A stretch of 64,000 nt of DNA, taken from contig NZ_CP029188.1 of assembly GCF_003097515.1 (NCBI RefSeq), positions 3,722,501 to 3,786,500 of the forward strand, read 5' to 3'. Below are positions 9,577 through 17,747 of the stretch, piece by piece. Origin of the DNA: Streptomyces tirandamycinicus. GTDB lineage: Bacteria; Actinomycetota; Actinomycetes; Streptomycetales; Streptomycetaceae. How positions within the stretch are numbered: the first letter of the stretch is position 1; every line of letters begins with the position of its first letter. Under the pieces are notes generated by a model, which saw only the letters and a list, made by a program, of their open reading frames with translations, was not told where the DNA came from and did not search any database. The translations under genes and the position numbers were made by a program.

Positions 9577-10530
9577 GTGATTCGGCTCCTCGCGGATGGT
9601 GCAGCGTTGATCAAGGGCAATACTTTCGAGGCCACTTCGGTGCTGCTCACCGACCTGCTGGACACCCGGCCGCGATACCGGAGCCGGTGGCGCGCCCGTG
9701 TCCAGCGGGACCGTTCAGGCGGCCGGGTGAGCATCGCCGCCGTGGCCCAGGTCCTGGCCGAACACCTGTGGGATTCCGGCGAGTTCCCCGAGTCCGAGCA
9801 GTCCCTCCCGCGCAACCTGAAGGACCGCGTCCGGCGTGCGCTCGACGGCACGATGATCACGACGGAGACGCTCGCCTGGCTCATCGACGCCTTTCACATG
9901 GACCCGCGTGATGCGGAATGCCTGCGGGCCACACACGAAAGCGATTCCGGCAGCCGGCCCGACGGGATCTCCGACGCGGTCCGGGAACCGCGGAAGATGG
10001 TCCGGCGCCAATGGCATCGAACGGTGACGGTATTCGAACGCTATTTCCTGGACCGTGAAAGGCAGCTGACCGAACGTCGTACCAAGCACGTGATCATGGC
10101 CTTGGAGGACGGGGTGGACAGCTACCTGTTCAACCACGAATCCTCCGTGGCGGCCATCGAGGTGATGCACGGCGGAACCCTCGGACCGGAGCATCGCTAC
10201 GACGGGCTGGTGTCCCACGAGATCGTGTTCCCGCAGCCGCTCAAGCGGGGTCAGCGCACCTCGTTCGAGTACCGGACCGCCTACCACCCCGCCCCGCATC
10301 CACCCCAAGAGGTGCGGCGCCCCGCCCGCGGCCGGATCGAGAACTTCGACATGGCGGTGCACTTCGCGCCGCCTCGGCTGCCCAGCCGGCTCTGGTGGGC
10401 GACCTGGTCGGACCACCACCTCGGTGATCCGGTGCAGTTGGAACCCGCCCAGGTGTGCCGCACCGGCAGGGCGCACCGCTATGTGCCCTTCGTCGAGCGG
10501 TCGGTGGTCGGCTTCCGCTGGAACTGGTGA
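9577..10530 (+). CDS. Putative DNA-binding protein with unknown conserved C-terminal domain
   Basis: The protein has about 317 residues. The frame is open from 9316, but residues before the GTG at 9577 are low-complexity Arg-rich. A TTG at 9607 is another possible start. The N-terminal third is all-helical and resembles a degenerate HTH (VAQVLAEHLW, ALDGTMITTETLAWLIDAF). The C-terminal two thirds are rich in aromatics (SRLWWATWSDHH, FVERSVVGFRWNW) and match no domain I can name. Bases 9490-9630 are notably less GC-rich than neighbours, suggesting a promoter and perhaps acquired DNA. It lies just upstream of the HerA operon, so it may be its regulator. That is inference from position only. The upstream gap 9231-9576 holds no other gene. 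Confidence 0.6.
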   Translation: MIRLLADGAALIKGNTFEATSVLLTDLLDTRPRYRSRWRARVQRDRSGGRVSIAAVAQVLAEHLWDSGEFPESEQSLPRNLKDRVRRALDGTMITTETLAWLIDAFHMDPRDAECLRATHESDSGSRPDGISDAVREPRKMVRRQWHRTVTVFERYFLDRERQLTERRTKHVIMALEDGVDSYLFNHESSVAAIEVMHGGTLGPEHRYDGLVSHEIVFPQPLKRGQRTSFEYRTAYHPAPHPPQEVRRPARGRIENFDMAVHFAPPRLPSRLWWATWSDHHLGDPVQLEPAQVCRTGRAHRYVPFVERSVVGFRWNW

Positions 10531-10646
10531 GCGGCAACGGGGACGTGGCCCCCCGGTGCGCCGCAAGGGCGCTCCGTGCGCCGTAAGTGCGCCATGCGGC
10601 GTGTTCACTTCCCCCTGTCAGTCAATCGGACGATCTCGGGGGCACC

Positions 10647-11105
10647 GTGGGAATCCTCAACCAGTTCGACGTCATCGACTCCTTCAACCAGCTGATCCCC
10701 GGCGCGGCCGGATACTCCGACGGCTATCTGCGCGAGGTCGCCAAGTCGACCCAGGAGCAGGGCCTGCCCGTGGAGATGAACCTGGAGAACAACTCCGACG
10801 GCCTGTTCGCCGCGATGCGCGGGCAGGGCGCCCGCAGATTCCTCGTCGTCCAGCCGTCGGACCGCAAGGCCCGCGGCCTGCGGATGATGCACTACGGCTT
10901 CCCGGTCGGCACCAACCTCACCGCCGGCTGGCTCCTCACCGGAACCACCGGCAACCTCAAGCTCTTCGACTACCTCGACCTCACCGCGGTCATCGAGTCC
11001 GTGCACGGACTCGCCGTCGTCCCCGCGCTCTACAGCGTCGCGGACGGCACCGGCTTCGCCCGCGAGGAGATCCGCAAGTACCAGAGCGGCTTCTTCGGCG
11101 TCTGA
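10647..11105 (+). CDS. Unknown protein, first gene of the HerA operon
   Basis: The 152-residue product starts at a GTG preceded by GGGGG about 8 nt upstream. The open frame to 10587 adds only a non-conserved leader. It has no signal peptide. The sequence opens with MGILNQFDVIDSFNQLIPG and alternates short polar and hydrophobic stretches (GTNLTAGWLLTGTTGNLKLFDYLDLTAVI), suggesting an alpha/beta fold. I recognise no family. It shares strand and likely transcript with the small membrane protein, the HerA ATPase, the RNase A-like protein and the Cap15-like protein downstream, so a role in the same process is the simplest inference. Confidence 0.75.
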   Translation: MGILNQFDVIDSFNQLIPGAAGYSDGYLREVAKSTQEQGLPVEMNLENNSDGLFAAMRGQGARRFLVVQPSDRKARGLRMMHYGFPVGTNLTAGWLLTGTTGNLKLFDYLDLTAVIESVHGLAVVPALYSVADGTGFAREEIRKYQSGFFGV

Positions 11106-11276
11106 GCCGCGCCGCCGCGCCGCCGCATCCTCCGCGCCGCCGCATCCTCCGCGCCGCCGCCCCGCTGGCGGCGGCGCCGCACCCTCCGCGTCCCGACCGT
11201 CCGGGACCCTCTGCGTCCCCGACCGTCCGGGACCCTCCGCGTCCCCGACCATCCGAGTCGTCACGGAAGGACAGCC
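11106..11276 (+). repeat. Imperfect tandem repeats between operon genes 1 and 2
   Basis: This spacer is made of short repeats. A gcatcctccgcgccgcc unit occurs twice in its first half. A roughly 26-nt unit containing cgaccgtccgggaccctc and gcgtcc recurs two to three times in its second half. No gene is visible. The spacer ends in GGAAGG, the RBS of the next gene. The expansion may separate two promoters or simply be replication slippage. Confidence 0.6.
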
Positions 11277-11597
11277 ATGGGCTGGGTCATCTTCATCCTC
11301 TACGTCGCGGGCATCATCGGCACCACCCGCTACGCGATGCACATCTTCGACCTGCACTGGGCCGACATCAACGGGTCCGGTCTGAACGGCATCGGCTCCC
11401 GCTTCAAGACCATGATGCCGGGCACCTTCTGGCCCATCGGCCTGCCGATCCTTCTGCTCGTGGCGCAGCGCCGGCAGCAGCACCGCCAGGCCTCCCGGCA
11501 GAGCGTGGCCGACCTCATGCGCGACGACGAGACCCCGCGGAACACCCCCGCGCCACAGCCCCGGCACGGCACCCGCAACCCGTTCGACGACCTCTGA
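11277..11597 (+). CDS. Small two-TM membrane protein of the HerA operon
   Basis: The 106-residue protein begins at ATG with GGAAGG about 8 nt upstream. Hydrophobic segments at residues about 2-18 (MGWVIFILYVAGIIGTT) and 47-64 (GTFWPIGLPILLLVA) predict two membrane spans joined by a loop of roughly 30 residues. The tail is basic and Gln-rich, then Pro-rich, and probably cytoplasmic. No family is recognised. The gap to the HerA gene is only 35 nt, so the two are almost certainly co-transcribed. It could be a membrane adaptor or anchor for the ATPase, or an immunity-like protein. The sequence does not decide between these. Confidence 0.75.
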   Translation: MGWVIFILYVAGIIGTTRYAMHIFDLHWADINGSGLNGIGSRFKTMMPGTFWPIGLPILLLVAQRRQQHRQASRQSVADLMRDDETPRNTPAPQPRHGTRNPFDDL

Positions 11598-11632
11598 GCC
11601 GCCGACGCCCGCTCTCCGCAGGAGGTGACAAC

Positions 11633-14335
11633 GTGCAGTGGCCCCCCGACGTCCGCCATGACAAGGCCGTGATCTGGGCCGACCCGGAACGCTTCGCCAA
11701 GCCGTCCTGCTGGGCCACCGCGACGGCCCGGATCACGGCCGGCCCCCGCGCACCCGAGACGGCCGGTCCCGCGGAGAGCGGCGCGACGATGCGCGCCGTG
11801 TCCACCCGCATCGTGCACGCGCTGCAGGGCTGGGCGAACCGCGCTGCCCTGGAGGTCCGCTACACCTCGCCCCCCGCCGGTCGCCCCCAGGGCATCGACT
11901 GCCATCTCGTCGCCCGCGCCGCGGGCGGCACGCCGTTCGATGCCCGGGCGTCCGCCGAGCAGTTGCTGGGTGCGGCGGCGCGGCTGCTGCCCCCGGGCTT
12001 CGTCGTGGAGCCGGCCGACCCGGCCGGCCTCGTCGCCCCCATGGGCGCGGTGACCTGCGCCGAGGTCCGCCGGCGCGAGGAGGTCGTCGCCCCTGCCCTG
12101 GACGGCTACTCCGCCGCCGAGTACTACTACCTGCCCGGGCGGCTGCACGGCGACGGCTCCGCCTGGGACCCGTTCCTCCGCGCCCTGCTGCACACGCCGT
12201 CCCGAGTCCTGGTCAGCCTGGTGTTCCTGCCGACCGCGCTGACCCCCCTGGAGAGCGACGCCTACGGCCACCTGTGCTCCGGTCTGGAGTACGAGGCCGC
12301 CCCCCGGACCGTGCAGGACTACCTCGGGCCGCTGGAACTGCCGCCCGACGACAGCGCCCGCCGCGCCCTGGAGGCCTGGCGCCGCTTCGGCGACAGCTCG
12401 GCCAAGGTCCTGGCACGGGCCACGGTCGTCGGTGACCCGGGCACCACCGACACGGTCGCCGCCATGCTCGCGGCAGCGGTCGGGTCGTCGTACGAGGCCA
12501 CCGAACGCGGGATGTCCGGCGGCGTGAGCATCGTCCGGCCCGGCGACGGCGAGGAGCTCCGGCTGGCCGCCCAGTGCCTGGCCAGCGGCTCGATCGCGCC
12601 CTGGGGCGGCCACCCCGTCTGGCAGCTGCCCCAGGCACCCGGGTCCATACGCCGCGTGCCTTATCTGTTCGGGTCCGAGGAAGCCGCCTCGATGCTCGTC
12701 CTCCCGGTGCCCGGCCCGGACGGCTGCCCCGGTCTGGAGGTGTCGCCGCCCGCACTGGACCAGATCACCCCGGCGCCCGCGACCGGTCCGGACACCCCCG
12801 TGCTCGCCCTCGGCGACCGGATCAGCGGCGGCCCCGCGGCCGCCCTCCACCTCCCCCTCGACGACCTCGTCGGCCACGGCCTGATCGCCGGCGCGCCCAA
12901 CACCGGCAAGTCGACGACCCTGCAGAGCCTTCTCGTCCAGCTGTGGCGGGACCACACGGTGCCCTGGCTGGTCATCGAGCCGGTCAAGACCGAACACCGC
13001 GGCATGCTCGCCGTGCCGGGAATGGAGGCGCTGCGCATCCACACCCTCGGCGACTCCGAGCGCGCGCCCTGGCGGTTCAACCCGCTCCAGCCGCCGCCGG
13101 GCACCACCGTCCACGCGCACATCTCGTCGCTGATGGCCGTCTTCCGCGCCGTGGTACCGGACATGGACGGCGCACTTCCGCTCATCCTCGAGCAGGCCCT
13201 GGAGGAGACCTACGTCCGCGCCGGCTGGGACGGCGGGCGCACCCTGCCCGGCCGTGTCCCGACCCTGCGCGCGCTGCTTCCCGTCCTCGACACGCTCCAG
13301 GACGACAGCGACTACCGCGGCCAGGCCCTCAACGTCTTCCCGGCCCTCGCCACCCGCGTCCGGGCCCTGCTCGGCGGCGAGCACGGCTACATGTTCGACA
13401 CCGTGGAGCAGACCGACTGGGCCGGCCTCGTCGAGCGGCCCGCCGTGCTGGAACTCGCCTCCATGGCCGACCCCGCCGCGATCGACATGACCCTCGGCTT
13501 CCTGCTCTCCCAGCTGTCGGCCTTCGCCCGGCTGCGCGGCAGCCAGAACCGCCGGCTGCGCCACCTCATCGTGCTGGAGGAGGCCCACCGGGTCTTCGCG
13601 CGCCCCGGCGGCGGTCCCGACCGCAGGTCGGCGGAGGCGGTCTCCGCCCTCGCCAACGCCCTTGCCGAGCTCAGTGCCTTCGGGCAGGGCTTCGTCCTCG
13701 TCGACCAGGTGCCCGAACGCCTGGACGAGGCCGCCACCGCCCTCACCGGCGTCAAGATCATGCATGCGCTGCGCAGCGAGCAGAGCCGGCAGGCCATGCT
13801 CGGAGACATGGGCGCCGGACCCCGCGCCGCGCGGACCGCGGCCACCCTCCGGCGCGGCCAGGCTCTCGTCTCCACACCCCGCACCACCGATCCCCTGCTC
13901 GCCGAGATCCGGCCCGACCCGGCCGTGGACACCGCACGCGTCGTCGTCGACGACGCCGTCGCACGGCACATGGCGGAGCCGACCCGTGCCCTGTCCCGGC
14001 TGCTGCCGTACGAGCTGTGCTGCCGTGACGTCTGCCGGGACGGCTGCGCGCCGCAGCGCAGGGAACGAGGACGGGCCCTCGCCTTCGCCCGGCGCCGGGA
14101 GGAACGCGCCGAGGCACACCGGGCGCCACGCGGTGAGCCGCGCCGCGCGCCCGCCCTCGGCGACCTCGCCCAGTCCATGGGCCGCGCCTGTGCCGGCGAC
14201 GTCGCCGACACCTACTGCGCGATGGTCCACGTCGACCTCGACAGGCCGCTCCCCGGCCTGACGCCGCAGCGCCGGCAGTCCGACCTGACCGCGGTCGTAC
14301 GCAAGCAGGCGGCACGGGCGGGAGGCGCACGGTGA
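11633..14335 (+). CDS. HerA/FtsK-like ATPase (DUF87)
   Basis: The protein has 900 residues from a GTG start with a near-perfect Shine-Dalgarno (AGGAGGTGA, 6 nt upstream). The open frame reaching 10424 is discarded because it crosses the two preceding genes. Residues about 1-400 are an unknown N-terminal module. The ATPase core has Walker A GAPNTGKSTT near 419-428 and Walker B LIVLEEAH near 645-652, the LEEAH form typical of HerA/VirB4-type motors. A motif like QVPERLDE-(A) follows. A Cys/Arg-rich C-terminus (ELCCRDVCRDGC) could bind metal. HerA-class hexamers translocate DNA or drive defence complexes. The stop overlaps the next start by 4 nt (GTGA), so it is translationally coupled to the RNase A-like gene. 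Confidence 0.88.
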   Translation: MQWPPDVRHDKAVIWADPERFAKPSCWATATARITAGPRAPETAGPAESGATMRAVSTRIVHALQGWANRAALEVRYTSPPAGRPQGIDCHLVARAAGGTPFDARASAEQLLGAAARLLPPGFVVEPADPAGLVAPMGAVTCAEVRRREEVVAPALDGYSAAEYYYLPGRLHGDGSAWDPFLRALLHTPSRVLVSLVFLPTALTPLESDAYGHLCSGLEYEAAPRTVQDYLGPLELPPDDSARRALEAWRRFGDSSAKVLARATVVGDPGTTDTVAAMLAAAVGSSYEATERGMSGGVSIVRPGDGEELRLAAQCLASGSIAPWGGHPVWQLPQAPGSIRRVPYLFGSEEAASMLVLPVPGPDGCPGLEVSPPALDQITPAPATGPDTPVLALGDRISGGPAAALHLPLDDLVGHGLIAGAPNTGKSTTLQSLLVQLWRDHTVPWLVIEPVKTEHRGMLAVPGMEALRIHTLGDSERAPWRFNPLQPPPGTTVHAHISSLMAVFRAVVPDMDGALPLILEQALEETYVRAGWDGGRTLPGRVPTLRALLPVLDTLQDDSDYRGQALNVFPALATRVRALLGGEHGYMFDTVEQTDWAGLVERPAVLELASMADPAAIDMTLGFLLSQLSAFARLRGSQNRRLRHLIVLEEAHRVFARPGGGPDRRSAEAVSALANALAELSAFGQGFVLVDQVPERLDEAATALTGVKIMHALRSEQSRQAMLGDMGAGPRAARTAATLRRGQALVSTPRTTDPLLAEIRPDPAVDTARVVVDDAVARHMAEPTRALSRLLPYELCCRDVCRDGCAPQRRERGRALAFARRREERAEAHRAPRGEPRRAPALGDLAQSMGRACAGDVADTYCAMVHVDLDRPLPGLTPQRRQSDLTAVVRKQAARAGGAR

Positions 14336-14934
14336 TCCGCCACGACACACCCGAGGACGAGCGGGACCACCGGGAGTTGCTGCGCCGGGCCCTCGACGAC
14401 CACCGGGACCTGCACCCCGGCCACCACCGGGAGCGGGGGCGGGTCACCGACTTCCAGGACCGGGACCCGGAGTACCGCGAACCGGCCGACCGGCTGCCGC
14501 CGTCCGGCGTCGACGTGCTGAGCGACCTCTACCGTGAGGAGCTGCGCGACGTCGGCCACGCGCTCGACAAGCACACCGGGTGCTCCCTCGACGAGCTGCG
14601 GGAGTTCGCCTCGTACACCTCGGAGAAGGGGGCGTCCTCCTTCGACACCCCAGGGCAGGCGGCCGACGCCGTCAACGACGCGCTGTGCCGCTCCGCCGGC
14701 GACATCGTCGACTGGCTGGCCGGCGACGACCCGCGTCCCTTCGTCTGCGACGCCGACCTCGGGAGGGAGACCGGCCGCTGGGCCCGCAGCCGCGACCACG
14801 CGGACGGCACCGATGTGACGGGCGTCCGCGTGGTGCTGGCCAGGGACGCCGGCGATCCGCGCGGGTTCGTGTTCCGCACCGCGTTCCCGATTCCGGCGGA
14901 TCACGTACGCGGTGCGGGGCGGCGACGGCCGTGA
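14332..14934 (+). CDS. RNase A-like (CdiA-CT type) toxin-domain protein
   Basis: The 200-residue protein starts with GTG overlapping the HerA stop. The first 70 residues are a charged His/Arg/Asp-rich segment. Residues about 72-190 follow the pattern of the bacterial RNase A-like domain of contact-dependent inhibition toxins (Pfam RNAse_A_bac): GHALDKHTG near 75-83 with His81, a Ser/Phe motif (SSF) near 105, the helix ending DIVDWLAG, then DVTGVRVVL and a terminal RTAFP with Thr183. His and Thr fit the catalytic positions I remember from CdiA toxins. The usual Tyr is Phe185 here. No secretion signal, Rhs or CdiA repeats are attached, so it probably acts inside the cell on RNA. The next gene overlaps its stop. 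Confidence 0.8.
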   Translation: MIRHDTPEDERDHRELLRRALDDHRDLHPGHHRERGRVTDFQDRDPEYREPADRLPPSGVDVLSDLYREELRDVGHALDKHTGCSLDELREFASYTSEKGASSFDTPGQAADAVNDALCRSAGDIVDWLAGDDPRPFVCDADLGRETGRWARSRDHADGTDVTGVRVVLARDAGDPRGFVFRTAFPIPADHVRGAGRRRP

Positions 14935-15572
14935 AGGGCATCCGGCAGCAGGTCACCGTCGGGATCGTCTGCCTCGTGTGGCTCGCGCTCGCCCTGCTCA
15001 CCGGCGAGGCGCTGTCCCCGACGCCGCTGCGGCTCTTCTCGGCGGCCGGGACCACGGTGGCCATCGTGGCCCTGGCGTACGAGAGGTGGCTGTGGCGCTG
15101 GAGGCTCGTGCGCCGGTTCACCGGGAGCCCGCTGCTGCACGGAACGTGGCGGGGCGAGGTGGTCACCTCCGTCATCCGTGAGGACGGCACCCCGGTGCCC
15201 CCGATCCCCGCCGTCCTGCACGTGGTGCAGAGTGCCTCCCGGGTCAGCGTGTCCCTCTTCACCGCGGACTCGCTGTCCACCTCCACCCATGCCTCGCTGC
15301 GGTGCGGGGACGACGGCCGATGGTGCCTGCGCTGGCAGTTCTCCAACCAGCCCCGGCCCGGGGCCCGGCAGCGCAGCCAGCGGCACCGCGGGGTGGCCGA
15401 GCTGTGGATCGGCGCCGTGCCCGGCGAAGGGCTGCGCGGTGAGTACTTCACCGACCGGCGGACGTACGGCGAACTGAGCCTGGCGGAGTGGAGCCCGCGG
15501 CGCTACGGCAGCGCGTCGACGGCGCTCGCGGCGACGGACTTCGCGCGCGCGGCGCCGCACGCGGCGGGCTGA
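14931..15572 (+). CDS. Two-TM, beta-rich membrane effector of the Cap15 (S-2TMbeta) type
   Basis: The 213-residue protein starts with GTG overlapping the preceding stop (GTGA). Two hydrophobic helices span residues about 8-26 and 34-52. A beta-rich domain then shows the signature of the SMODS-associated 2TM-beta family as I know it: HGTWRGE near 70, a VVQSASRVSVSLFTADS strand pair, a LRWQFSN strand, HRGVAELWIG, and the closing LRGEYFTDR-RTYGEL. In CBASS, Cap15 binds a cyclic nucleotide through its beta-barrel and damages the inner membrane. No CD-NTase is encoded anywhere in this window, so here the effector would be fired by another partner, perhaps the HerA/RNase module. Family call from motif reading, not from a search. 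Confidence 0.78.
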   Translation: MKGIRQQVTVGIVCLVWLALALLTGEALSPTPLRLFSAAGTTVAIVALAYERWLWRWRLVRRFTGSPLLHGTWRGEVVTSVIREDGTPVPPIPAVLHVVQSASRVSVSLFTADSLSTSTHASLRCGDDGRWCLRWQFSNQPRPGARQRSQRHRGVAELWIGAVPGEGLRGEYFTDRRTYGELSLAEWSPRRYGSASTALAATDFARAAPHAAG

Positions 15573-15645
15573 CCGCACACTTCCCGCTCGCGGCGGGCTG
15601 ACCGCACACCTCCCGCTCGCGGCGGGCCGACCGCACGTCTGCCCT
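15561..15645 (+). repeat. 29-nt direct repeat, nearly three copies
   Basis: Units begin at 15561, 15590 and 15619 (gcggcgggctgaccgcacac and 9 further bases). The first copy contains the stop codon of the Cap15-like gene, and the third is partial and diverged. The repeat could form the transcript 3' end or reflect slippage. Confidence 0.8.
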
Positions 15646-15672
15646 GGCCGGCCCGCGCATCGGAGGGCAGGC

Positions 15673-16338
15673 GTGAGGCCCCCGGGGGAGCACGAGGAGG
15701 CGCCCCGACGGCCGTCCCGGTCGGGCATCGGAGAGCCCGTCGGGGGCGAGCGGGTGCTGACCGGCGAAACCGGGTCGACGCCGGTCGGCGCGTTACCCGA
15801 TCATGCGTTCATGCCCCTGGTGGAGACCCTTGCCCGAGTCGACGCGGACCTGGCAGCCGGCCGGATTCCCGTCGCGCGCCAGCGCTTGCGCGGCCTCGTC
15901 TCGTCCTTCCCGCACGACCTGACGCTCCGCCGTCGTCTGGCCGAGGTGTACCGGCTCTACGGCGACGCCGCCGAGGCCGGACGCTGGATGTACCTCGAAG
16001 AGGACCGCAGGGCCGACGAGACCGCCGCCTTCGAGGCGCGTTACGGGTCGCCCGGATGGCGGATGAAGGCCCTCGCCTGGCGCGGTCCCGAGGCGAACGC
16101 CGCCACCGTCTTCGCGGAGGGTCAGCTGGTCGCGCTCCGGACCGCCTGCGCCGCTGAACTGGGGCGCCCCGTCGACTGGGACGACCCCGCCTCCTACCGG
16201 AAGGACCTGGAGGAGGAGTACGACGCGTCCCCCGCGCCGTGGACGGTCGGCGACGTGCTGGCGGGCGTCGGCTGCCTGGCGGCGGCCCTGGTGGTCCTGG
16301 CGATCTGGGTGAACGGACTCGTCGTCCTCTTCGACTGA
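15673..16338 (+). CDS. DUF6584-like protein with C-terminal TM segment
   Basis: The protein has 221 residues from GTG 15673 (GGAGGG upstream), but family members as I recall them begin near the second candidate, ATG 15811 (MPLVETLARVDADL). The shorter 175-aa form is therefore possible. The body (ARQRLRGLVSSFPHDLTLRRRLAEVYR) resembles the helical, TPR-like start of the DUF6584 family of streptomycetes. Residues about 195-215 form one TM helix. Function is unknown. It is on the same strand as the HerA operon, 100 nt downstream across the 29-nt repeats, and could be an accidental neighbour. Confidence 0.65.
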   Translation: MRPPGEHEEAPRRPSRSGIGEPVGGERVLTGETGSTPVGALPDHAFMPLVETLARVDADLAAGRIPVARQRLRGLVSSFPHDLTLRRRLAEVYRLYGDAAEAGRWMYLEEDRRADETAAFEARYGSPGWRMKALAWRGPEANAATVFAEGQLVALRTACAAELGRPVDWDDPASYRKDLEEEYDASPAPWTVGDVLAGVGCLAAALVVLAIWVNGLVVLFD

Positions 16339-16563
16339 CGCGGGTCACCGGGCCGGTGAGGAGCGCCGGTCGAGGTTCGGTGGGACCGTCCAGAGCTGCT
16401 GGAGGGCCGGGCGTCGGCGGCAGCTTCCTCCTTATGCCTCTGGTGTCGGCGATCGGCCGCCTCTGGTGGTGCCGCCCGCACCGCCTCCAGGAGCCTCGTG
16501 TGCCCGGGGGTTCACCGGCGATCGGCGGCGGGTCCCCGGTGCGTACCGTTCAGGAACGGAGAA

Positions 16564-16583
16564 GCGCCCGGAAGGCCGGGCGC
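16564..16583. terminator. Hairpin between convergent genes
   Basis: An 8-bp perfect stem (GCGCCCGG / CCGGGCGC) with an AAGG loop lies in the 16339-16815 gap between convergent genes. Nothing else in that 477-nt gap looks like a gene. Open frames there have no coding character. Confidence 0.45.
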
Positions 16584-16815
16584 GGTCCGCGGGGCGGCAG
16601 GCACGCGGCGGGTCCCTGAGGCCCCGCCTCGGGTCCGACCCTTCCGGACGACCGCGGGGCGGTGGCCGACGACTCTGCACCAGTGCAGGCCGAGGGGCAC
16701 CGCTCCCGCGCGTCCCCGCAGCAGGACGGGCAGGGGGCGAGGCCGGTGCGCTGCCGGGGCGGCTCGCGCACCGGCAGCGGCCGCAGTGGGACGGGACGCT
16801 GGTACCGCCCGGCTC

Positions 16816-17718
16816 TCAGACGAGGGCGGTGGGGGAGACGAACCGCACCGTGTTGTCGAAGGTCACGCCGTGGCTCTTGACGTCGATGGCGATGTTGTCG
16901 CCGTCCTCGATACGGAAGCCGTCGTGGAAACTGGCCTCGTCGGCGCCCAGCAGCACGTAGTTGACCAGGCCGGGCCGGCGCACCGCCGGGAACGAGAACA
17001 GGTGCCCCACCATGTCCCGCACCCGGAAGTACAGGGCGTCCTCGCCGCAGTCGAAGCTGCCCTCCCAGGCGGTCGCACCGTCCCGCTCGATGGTGACCCG
17101 GCCGGCAGCCGAGGCCGGCGGTTCGCCGAGGAACAGCCAGGGGGCGAGGGCGGTGTCGCACAGTTTGCAGTACGGGTTGTAGCCGGGGTCCCGTCGGTGC
17201 AGGCCGATGTCGCACAGGTCGTTGCCGAAGGTGTAGCCCGCGTAGTGCGGGGTGCCGTCGGCGTCGTTGACGTAGACGAGGGCGATCTCGGGCTCCTCGA
17301 TCAGGGCGACCGGGCTCGCCGGCACGTTCAGTGCCTCTCCGGGCAGCCGCACCCAGTCGCCGAAGCCCTTGAAGAACCACTTGGGCGGCGTGAACTCGCC
17401 CTCCGGGGCGGTTCTGCCGCCCCACTTCTTCTTGTGCGTGCCCATGAAGCCGCTCAGCAGCGCGTTCCCGGTGGCCGTCGGCAGCAGCGGCGGGAGCGGC
17501 CGCACCTCCGGGTCGCCGGAGGTGACGCTGATCGCCTCGGAGCGCTCGGTGACAGCGGCCCTGACCGCGGCCGCGGAGCCGTCGGTGGCGATGAAGGCCG
17601 CCGCGAGCGTGCCGTCGGCCACTCGGTACAGCGTCTGCTTCGCGCCTGGCTCGGGGCGGTCGAAGCCGACGTGACGTGCGCCCTGGTAAAGGGCCTCGAA
17701 AAGGAGCGGGTCGGACAT
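16816..17718 (-). CDS. Fumarylacetoacetase-fold (FAH family) protein
   Basis: The 300-residue protein starts at ATG 17718, with AGGAGA about 9 nt upstream. The second half shows the FAH fold: an acidic metal-binding stretch EEPEIALVYV, then GNDLCDIGLHRRD, YNPYCKLCDTALAPWL and a terminal beta sheet (RIEDGDNIAIDVKSHGVTF). FAH-family enzymes use Mg2+ to cleave or isomerise 2,4-diketo acids and related 2-oxo acids. The N-terminal 100 residues are of a less common type, as in bacterial 2-oxopent-4-enoate-hydratase-like homologues. It is the last gene of the carrier-protein operon, 29 nt after the aminotransferase gene, so its substrate is probably an intermediate of that pathway. Confidence 0.8.
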   Translation of the reverse strand: MSDPLLFEALYQGARHVGFDRPEPGAKQTLYRVADGTLAAAFIATDGSAAAVRAAVTERSEAISVTSGDPEVRPLPPLLPTATGNALLSGFMGTHKKKWGGRTAPEGEFTPPKWFFKGFGDWVRLPGEALNVPASPVALIEEPEIALVYVNDADGTPHYAGYTFGNDLCDIGLHRRDPGYNPYCKLCDTALAPWLFLGEPPASAAGRVTIERDGATAWEGSFDCGEDALYFRVRDMVGHLFSFPAVRRPGLVNYVLLGADEASFHDGFRIEDGDNIAIDVKSHGVTFDNTVRFVSPTALV

Positions 17719-17747
17719 GGGGAAGATTCTCCTGGGGCTCGTGGGTG

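Noticed and set aside
11330..14350. 1006-codon minus-strand open frame opposite HerA
   Set aside because: No domain motifs; the plus strand carries Walker motifs and ribosome-binding sites.
16339..16815. Several open frames in the gap after the DUF6584-like gene
   Set aside because: None has coding character or a family motif; only a hairpin is supported.
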